Part shown: one piece after another, positions 1 through 5,400 of the stretch
How the letters are laid out: every line of letters begins with the position of its first letter
Position numbering within the stretch: position 1 is the stretch's first letter
Translations under genes and position numbers: made by a program
The notes under the pieces: model-generated
The model's input: the letters and a program-made list of their open reading frames with translations, nothing else
Told to the model about the DNA's origin: nothing
Database searches by the model: none
Assembly (NCBI GenBank): GCA_946803715.1
Contig: CAMPET010000083.1
Coordinates: 1 to 17,407, forward strand
Origin: Beroe ovata
Taxonomy: Eukaryota; Ctenophora; Nuda; Beroida; Beroidae
Length of the DNA stretch: 17,407 nt
Reading direction: 5' to 3'

Positions 1-39
1 ACTGCACATAACACATAACCAATGACACACATATACCAG

Positions 40-2648
40 GTGCGGAATGGTGGCTACCAGTTGAGGGTGCGTACTGGGCACACCCAGCCGGTCCCGGATC
101 CACCATCAAGCAGAGGGGTGAGCATCCTGCGGTTCATGTGTCGTATAATGATGCAGTGGAGTATTGTAAATACCGCGGTGCTAGACTCTCTACAGAGGAG
201 GAATGGGAGTATGCTGCAAGGGGAGGAATGAGGGGTATGTTTCTTCGACTACTTCCATGTTCACAACCGTGTACAATGTAAGGAAGAAATGTTGGTTATA
301 GTTAGCAAAATCACAAGTTATGTCTACACTACAGATCAGTTGTACCCGTGGGGAAACGCATATGAGAAGCGAAGGATGAATATTTGGGAAGGCAAATTCC
401 CCAAGGAGAATAAAGCGAAGGATGGGTTTATTGGTGTTGCTCCTGTTAAAGCTTTCCCAGCTCAAAATACATACGGTCAGTAGCTCGGGATAACAAATTA
501 TACGATTCACAATCCAAAGAGTTAAACAGATTCGAAATATTATCATGTATTCCAGATCTTTTTGATGGAATTCATCTCATCAAACAGGTTTATACGACAT
601 GATAGGGAATGTATGGGAGTGGACGAGCACTCAGTTTGGGACAGACAGGCAAACTGGACAACCACAGTTCACCCTGAGAGGGGGCAGTTATGTCGACTCA
701 GTGGACGGCTCGTTCAATCATAGAGCAGACGTAACTACAAGGTATGAAAAACAAAATGTGCCTTGTATTGTGACAAACTGTCATATTGAGATATCTGGTA
801 GAAAGCTTGCTACATAAGCCCACTTGACATACCCAACATCGCTCGTAATGAAGTTATTTCGTATAGCTCTGATCCACCAAAAGACCTAAAGTGAGCATTG
901 CGGCTGGTGTCGTGCGGTCGGTCGTGCGGTCGGTCGTGCGGATTTAATACTCAGAATATTGTTACTGACAGATTGACCCATAATTACTAATTAGGCCCCA
1001 TTGTCCATGTTATCACAGATTTGTTTCCAAAGATTGATTCTCCTACAACAGTTCCCGAAACTGTTTCATGTCTCTTCATGAGTAGACCTTACGAGGAGTG
1101 TGGCAGCCACACTGCCACACTCATTTGCCACACTGCCACACTGAATTGCCACACTGCCACACTGCCACACTGTGTGGTAAATTTTCATCTGCCACACAAT
1201 TTTCATCTGCCACACTTGCTGTAAGGTCATCACACATTTTCGAAAGTGTGGCAATGTTGACCTTACGAGTTCAACTGCCACACTGACACTCTCTTTCACA
1301 CATACCTCATAAGTGATGTAATGTGATATGACATGTCCGAAATTTAAAAAATATAGTTACCGTAATCACAATGAGGTGCAATGTTTATTTAAGGAATGGA
1401 GAAACAATGGCACGCTCAATTGATCTAATTAGCATGTACCCACTACCCATATATCTTGGAAGGGTGCCTGGTGGGTGGAGTGGAATGCTAGCATTACTTG
1501 GGGTGCTCTAAAGTCACTGACTGTCGGTAGACCATTGATAGATAATGATCAATGACCATTGATGATGACCTATCATCGATAATGACTTTTCACTGATATC
1601 GAGATACCTATAACAAATGTTTCATTTTGACGTCACATAATCACATATTGTTATTCAGTGCTGGAATTCTATAAATTAGCGGAAAAAAGTGTCCGATTTA
1701 AAAGTGGTCGAAAAGACCTTCTTTTCAGTCTTGCCACATAGCTGAGTTGGACTATTCAGCCGGATAAGAAGCGTTTTGGAATTTGTTTTAAATCTGGTGC
1801 AACTCAAAAAAATCTAGTCAGACATTTCTGATAGCATCCTGATGGCTAGTCCGAAATTTCAACCAATTCGCCATAAAACCATTTTCAACCATAAAACCAT
1901 TTTGAACCATAAAACCATTTTCAACCATAAAACCATTTTTCACCATCGGCACTGCCCCCATCCTACTTCCTACTCTGGATCACCAGAAAGACGATCTGGC
2001 TCTAAAAGTCTGTTTCATTTTCCCCACATTTACCGGTTATTGATCGACACAGTGTGGCAGTGTGGCAGCCGCACTCCTCGTAAGGTCGGATCGCATAGTG
2101 TGGCTGCCACACTCATTTTGAGTGTGGCAGTGTGGCAAAAATCGCGAAATAGTGTGGCAATGTTCGAAAATCTGCCACACTAAATCTGCCACACTCAGGA
2201 GTGTGGCAGTGCGGCAGTGTGGCAATCCTCGAAAGGTCTACTGCTCTTCATGGCAATATTTCGATAACAGTAAGGCGCGATGCCAAATACTTATCCCCTA
2301 GTGCGTCGACTGTCAAATATGCACGTAACGTACGTACGTACGCCACGCGCTCTGTACCATGCACTTCTTTACGTCTATAGTCCATCCTCCCATCTACCGC
2401 AACATAAGCCCTAGTCGAAAGCCGCAACACAAGAACGGTGGATGGCCATCGTTCATCATAAGCACTGATTAGGTACACAACTCAGCTCATCGCCCCATTT
2501 CAGGATGGGTAATACAGCAGATGCCGGGTCGGACAATATTGGGTTCCGGTGCGCTAAAGATGCGCCAACAGAANCTACAATGTTCAATCATGAATCATCT
2601 AAGGCATCATTCTTGTATTTATTTATTTGTTTGCTCATTTTTTACTGA
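40..2648 (+). CDS. SUMF2: SUMF2-like protein (inactive formylglycine-generating enzyme paralogue), 3' part of gene
   Basis: Four exons can be spliced in phase: 40-234, 335-475, 588-741 and 2504-2648 (introns of 100, 112 and 1762 bases, all GT-AG). They give about 210 residues of an FGE-sulfatase domain; the 5' exons lie left of the window. Visible landmarks are EWWLPVEGAYW, STEEEWEYAARGG, LYPWGN, FPAQNTYG, GNVWEWTS, RGGSYVDSVDGSFNHRAD and SDNIGFRCA. SUMF1 makes formylglycine in sulfatases in the ER with two active-site cysteines in its GGSY..C....C segment. Here that segment carries no cysteine and reads like SUMF2, so an inactive, ER-luminal partner role is expected (family knowledge). The last exon continues past an N (2574) into a 14-residue hydrophobic run ending at the TGA at 2646-2648, instead of a PGEL-type retention tail. 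An open reading continuing past the 741 donor to 817 is read as intron. Confidence 0.88.
909..941. repeat. 12-base GC-rich tandem repeat
   Basis: The unit GTCGTGCGGTCG is repeated 2.75 times without mismatch inside the last intron of the SUMF2-like gene. It is unusually GC- and CpG-rich for this AT-rich window. No function is apparent. Confidence 0.85.
1081..1290. repeat. Left subterminal array of the transposon
   Basis: After the terminal AGTAGACCTTACGAGG, the block holds more than ten copies of TGCCACAC or its complement, mostly in one orientation, some separated by short spacers such as ATTTTCATC. The motif GACCTTACGAG recurs near the inner edge at 1258. Such arrays are typical transposase-binding platforms (family knowledge). 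Confidence 0.8.
1871..1946. repeat. 18-base tandem repeat in the transposon core
   Basis: The unit CCATAAAACCATTTTCAA occurs four times with one or two changes per copy, followed by a partial CCAT. It lies in the non-coding centre of the transposon. The open frame running through it is an artefact of the repeat. Confidence 0.85.
2050..2243. repeat. Right subterminal array of the transposon
   Basis: Copies of GTGTGGCAG and variants run up to the terminal CCTCGAAAGGTCTACT. The inner edge carries CTCGTAAGGTC (2076-2086), the complement of a motif in the left array, so the two ends are inverted versions of each other. The arrangement from about 2089 onward closely matches 2889-3075. Confidence 0.8.
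2574..2574. other. Ambiguous base N in the last SUMF2-like exon
   Basis: A single N sits after the codons for KDAPTE. If it is exactly one base, the frame runs on to the TGA at 2646. If it is zero or two bases, the C-terminus changes completely. With zero bases the next residues would be EL followed by a different tail. Confidence 0.9.
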
Positions 2649-2790
2649 ATTTAGATATGATTCTGTTGCACTATTGTTGGCTTTCAACCAAAAAGCAGTA
2701 AAGAAAAGTATCTAGCCTCATTAATTCCATAAACTCTTTTTCTAATTTTTCTTTAACCAATGCTTAATCATGATTCATATCTCCGCTAGA
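2649..2790 (+). promoter_or_regulatory. Spacer between the SUMF2-like stop and the BNIP3-like start
   Basis: Only 142 bases separate the two genes once the overlapping assembly ends (2787-2887 = 5300-5400) are merged. The stretch must hold the end of one transcript and the 5' UTR or promoter of the next. I see an AGTAAA near 2693 as a weak poly(A) candidate and no TATA box. An in-frame stop at 2743-2745 limits the BNIP3 frame upstream. Two in-frame ATGs follow, at 2770 and 2791; the second has A at -3 and G at +4 and is preferred. Confidence 0.45.
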
Positions 2791-2887
2791 ATGGATATCA
2801 GTCAGTTCAGTATTCTTGGGGAGTCACTTTTGTCAGATGGTGCAGAACTCATGGCTTCTCCTTCATCATCACAACCCTTTTCGCCAA
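2787..2887 (+). repeat. First copy of the 101-base duplicated start of the BNIP3-like exon 1
   Basis: It is identical to 5300-5400 over all 101 bases, runs from TAGAATGGATATCAG to TTTTCGCCAA, and is followed directly by an N. It encodes the first 32 residues of the BNIP3-like protein. Two perfect copies lying exactly against Ns indicate overlapping contig ends, not a biological duplication. Confidence 0.9.
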
Positions 2888-2888
2888 N

Positions 2889-3075
2889 GTGTGGCAGTGT
2901 GGCTGCCACACTGATTTAGAGTGTGGCAGTGTGGCAGTGTGGCAAAAATCGCAAAAATAGTGTGGCAATGCTCGAAAATATGCCACACTGCCACACCGCC
3001 ACACTAAATCTGCCACACTCAGGAGTGTGGCAGTGGGGCAGTGTGGCAGTGTGGCAATGCTCGAAAGGTCTACTG
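2889..3075. repeat. Right end of another copy of the GTGTGGCAG transposon
   Basis: The order of motifs matches 2089-2243: paired GTGTGGCTGCCACAC, a spacer, GTGTGGCAA, ATCGC, AATAGTGTGGCAATG, CTCGAAAATATGCCACAC, and finally GCTCGAAAGGTCTACTG ending at 3075. The left part is cut by the N at 2888. The sequence after 3075 differs from that after 2243, as expected for a separate insertion. Confidence 0.75.
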
Positions 3076-3234
3076 TTGTATTTGTAGAGGAGTGTTTCAC
3101 GTACGCCGCGGAGTCATGATTGTACATAGGATTGCGTTTCACGCACGTTTCATCGCGCGCGATGTTCGCTTCATCGGAAACCGTGGGAATATTTTGAGAA
3201 ATTTAAATTCATCTGTTCTACTGCTATTCCCCAG

Positions 3235-4060
3235 GTTTTGAACGACACTCTTAGCAAAACAAATCTAGCACCGATATCGATCGCATTGATACTTTGGGAT
3301 TTCGTTCCAGTTATTATCATGCTTCACTTCTTCAAGACGAAAAGTCCGCCTACTGATTCTGACCAGGTAAAGTCATGTCAGAGTTTCAGTGAATCGTTTT
3401 CTTTCAGTTTAAGGCAAGTAAAGAGAATGGTATATCTTGGGAAGAGTCCCAAATTTTCATGCACTTCCAGCAATCAGCATAGTATCTCATTGTTCATTGG
3501 TCGAATCATAGTTTTCGCTGATCAATCACCATCTGGTGAGTCATGCTAAGAAGATGGCCAATTTGTGGCTGGAGAAAGAGCACAGTTGCGATTTGCGAGG
3601 CAGATCCCTTACTTTTCCAGAAATCAGTTTAAGATTTGGGACCCCTCCCAAATAATACCATCCTATTATCTGCTGAATTTCAGATGACACAAGACTACAA
3701 TGGTTGCATGGAGCAGAATTTCTTCACAAATCCATCCCGATATGACGAATATAGCGATGACAAGTTAGTTGCTGGATAATAATGGTTCGAGAATATCTTA
3801 CGCATGTATGTTTTTGATTTTCTGGCATGATGCCAACTTCTCCCCTCTCTTTCAGTCAGCTACTCAGTGATCGAGGCACGGATTACTCTGGTTCACCCTC
3901 AGTGATCACATACGGCTCCCTTGACTCAGAGTCTCCTTACCGTAACTTGTTGAACTCTCCTTACAACCATCTTACACCATCATCAGACAGCAGGAATGTT
4001 TCACCCTCGTCACCACTCATTAACTACCAATTCACACAAGAATCACGCAGTCTCTTCTGA
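3235..4060 (+). CDS. GPR137-like lysosomal membrane protein, last three exons
   Basis: Exons 3235-3366, 3684-3763 and 3856-4060 join in phase across introns of 317 and 92 bases with proper acceptors (CCCCAG, AATTTCAG, CTTTCAG). The first encodes a hydrophobic segment ISIALILWDFVPVIIMLHFF followed by KTKSPP, resembling the last membrane helix of GPR137 proteins. The second gives NFFTNPSRYDEYSDD, close to the FFDNPRRYDSDDD tail motif of GPR137B. The third is a serine/proline-rich tail ending in TQESRSLF. In mammals the family sits on lysosomes and controls Rag GTPases and mTORC1. All upstream exons are missing because the contig starts at 2889. The paralogue cannot be chosen from this piece. 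Confidence 0.7.
3367..3683 (+). other. Intron of the GPR137-like gene
   Basis: The intron opens with GTAAAG and closes with CTGAATTTCAG, phase 0 on both sides. An open frame runs from the upstream exon past the donor to 3549, but the family match ends at the donor. I see no other feature in it. Confidence 0.65.
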
Positions 4061-4427
4061 TCACGCATCCGGATCGCGCAATAGATTTAAGAGAAAGTCA
4101 GAAACTGGTAAGAGTAATTTCACATATCAACTCATATTCGTCATGACATTAGGATCAAGCAAAATGAACCTTGGGATCAACTTGACAAGTTAGCTTCAAT
4201 AGCTGCTATGAGCTAACATATTACACACCATCATAATATCATATCATGGTTTGTCTTTTGATCAATTGATTATGATCATACGATTTATGATTTTCATGAC
4301 TTACGTAACTCAGTTGGGCTGCTCGCGATAGCACGATATAATATATTCCATTATTCCTTGTATGAATTTGGCGATTGGTAGCCAAATTAATAAATTAGGT
4401 ATAGCTAAACTTTGCATTATGATCCTG
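4061..4427 (+). other. 3' flank of the GPR137-like gene
   Basis: AT-rich non-coding sequence following the TGA at 4058-4060, probably the 3' UTR. It contains an AATAAA and no open frame of note. Confidence 0.55.
4389..4394 (+). terminator. Candidate poly(A) signal of the GPR137-like gene
   Basis: AATAAA lies 329 bases after the stop codon, the only exact hexamer I noticed between the stop and the LINE remnant. Common in AT-rich DNA, so moderate weight only. Confidence 0.4.
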
Positions 4428-5298
4428 CTATGAACCAATTGGTCTTTTAATTTTGCTTACACGAACCGGGCCGCGTCGTCGCGTTGCCTCAATAGTCGAC
4501 AACTGACAAGATACTAGATAGTAATAGCTGTGAGCAGGCGAAATCTTGTAGGATTTTAAAAAAACCTCATGTAACCTCATGTCGGCTTTCCTTGGAGACC
4601 CAATTAGACCACCTCTTGGAGGCCGCCCGTCGTCCAATCCAGTATTGAGTTTGAGTTGGGCGTAGTATAACCCGGAACTGGAGGTAGATCAGGAATGTTC
4701 TGCATGAGGTGGATTGTCAGCTTTGAATTGAATACATCGAAGGATGGTGCAGCTTTTATTTCTTGGGGGTCGCATTCCAAAGTCGTGGTCCCCGTACAGC
4801 AAAAGACTGATCATATATTGACTTGATCTGCGCAGATGACTTTTTATTTACAGGAGGGATCTTGCAGCGACTCCCTAGTCTCATATGATCAAAGAATGTG
4901 ATTCCTATGTTGTTAGGGGCAGTGCACTGCCAGATTTTCCACATGTGGAGGATGATGTAGCGCTCTCTTCGCCGCTGGAGGGACATGAGGCCAAGTTTCT
5001 TCAATCTATCCCAGTATGAGATATTTTGGCAGCCGGCGATGTGGCGAGTGAAAGCACGTTGTGTGGATTCCAGTTTCTTGATATCTTGGATAGTGGAGGG
5101 ATTCCACACTGGGCAGGAGTACTCCAACCTACACTTCACAACGCTTTTGTAAAGTGTGAGAAGAACATCACCAGATCGGTCTGAGAAGACACTCAGCACC
5201 CAATTTGCCATCTTGTTAGCGTTTTGAGCAGCGGTATTGACCTGTAGCCTCCATTTCATGTCAGAAGAGAGATGGACTCCTAAGTCTTTGACACTTCC
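4428..5298 (-). mobile_element. 3' end of a non-LTR retrotransposon (LINE)
   Basis: On the minus strand the segment carries the C-terminal part of a reverse transcriptase (5298 down to about 4756) followed by about 330 bases that look like the distal end or 3' UTR of the same element. That distal part keeps an open stretch of 69 residues (4428-4637) of unknown meaning. The true 3' end is not marked by a clear poly(A) run or target duplication. The 5' part, with the catalytic core, is missing because the contig ends at 5298. Confidence 0.7.
4756..5298 (-). pseudogene. LINE reverse-transcriptase C-terminal fragment
   Basis: The translation from the contig edge includes VKDLGVHLSSDMKW, TLYKSVVKCRLEYSCPVW, KLESTQRAFTRHIAG and RGPRLWNATPKK, in the order typical of the thumb and C-terminal region of CR1/Jockey-like reverse transcriptases. 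The catalytic FADD-type motif is upstream and absent. The frame stops at PKK, and family-like sequence (AAPSFDVFNSKLT) continues in another frame just after, which indicates a small frameshift and a dead copy. Confidence 0.8.
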
Positions 5299-5299
5299 N

Positions 5300-5400
5300 T
5301 AGAATGGATATCAGTCAGTTCAGTATTCTTGGGGAGTCACTTTTGTCAGATGGTGCAGAACTCATGGCTTCTCCTTCATCATCACAACCCTTTTCGCCAA
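5300..5400 (+). repeat. Second copy of the 101-base duplicated BNIP3-like exon 1 start
   Basis: It is identical to 2787-2887 and begins immediately after the N at 5299. This copy continues without a break into the rest of exon 1, so it is taken as the functional one; its true 5' flank is probably 2575-2786. Confidence 0.9.

Larger units (their letters stand above)
1080..2243. mobile_element. Non-autonomous DNA transposon with GTGTGGCAG subterminal arrays
   Basis: The 5' end reads AGTAGACCTTACGAGG and the 3' end reads CCTCGAAAGGTCTACT, its reverse complement apart from one base. The direct repeat CTCTTCATG lies immediately outside both ends (1072-1080 and 2244-2252), as expected for a target-site duplication of 8 or 9 bases. 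Inside each end lies a block of about 200 bases dominated by the 9-mer GTGTGGCAG or its complement. The core (about 1290-2040) has no credible transposase reading frame, so the element must depend on an enzyme made elsewhere. An 8-base duplication would suit the hAT superfamily, but the terminal bases do not clearly fit the hAT consensus, so the superfamily is left open. Confidence 0.75.
742..2503 (+). other. Last intron of the SUMF2-like gene (1762 bases)
   Basis: The intron starts with GTATGA at 742 and ends in a pyrimidine-rich CCCCATTTCAG at 2503. It joins phase 2 to phase 2, restoring an arginine codon (AG|G) followed by MGNTADAGSDNIGFRC, the expected family continuation. Most of its length (1080-2243) is a transposon insertion; without it the intron would be near 600 bases. 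The flanks 742-1071 and 2253-2503 hold a small GC-rich tandem repeat (909-941) and nothing else I can name. Confidence 0.85.
2889..5298. other. Probably misplaced contig between two Ns
   Basis: The 2410 bases are bounded by N at 2888 and N at 5299, and the sequences just outside the Ns are identical for 101 bases. The segment begins inside a GTGTGGCAG repeat, starts its gene in the middle (GPR137-like, without 5' exons) and ends in the middle of a LINE. Removing it makes the SUMF2-like gene, the spacer and the BNIP3-like gene continuous. The repeat at its left edge, shared with 2050-2243, may have drawn it here. Confidence 0.75.

Noticed and set aside
599-817. Reading on from exon 3 to a stop at 817 as the true C-terminus of the SUMF2-like protein
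   Set aside because: A GTATGA donor sits exactly where the family match stops, and the matching last exon is found in phase at 2504.
1098-1299. Regular spacing of GTGTGGCAG motifs suggesting a CRISPR-like array, or open frames through the motifs
   Set aside because: There are no unique spacers of constant length, the repeats occur in both orientations, and the context is a eukaryotic intron. The frames come from the repeat itself.
2770-2792. Upstream in-frame ATG at 2770 as the BNIP3 start
   Set aside because: Possible, but it has A rather than G at +4, while the ATG at 2791/5304 has A at -3 and G at +4. It would add only seven residues.
2787-2887. A second, truncated BNIP3 gene
   Set aside because: Perfect identity to 5300-5400 and position against an N fit an assembly overlap better than a gene duplicate.
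3784-3794. GGTTCGAGAAT resembling a tRNA B box
   Set aside because: No A box or acceptor stem at the proper distance; it lies in an intron.
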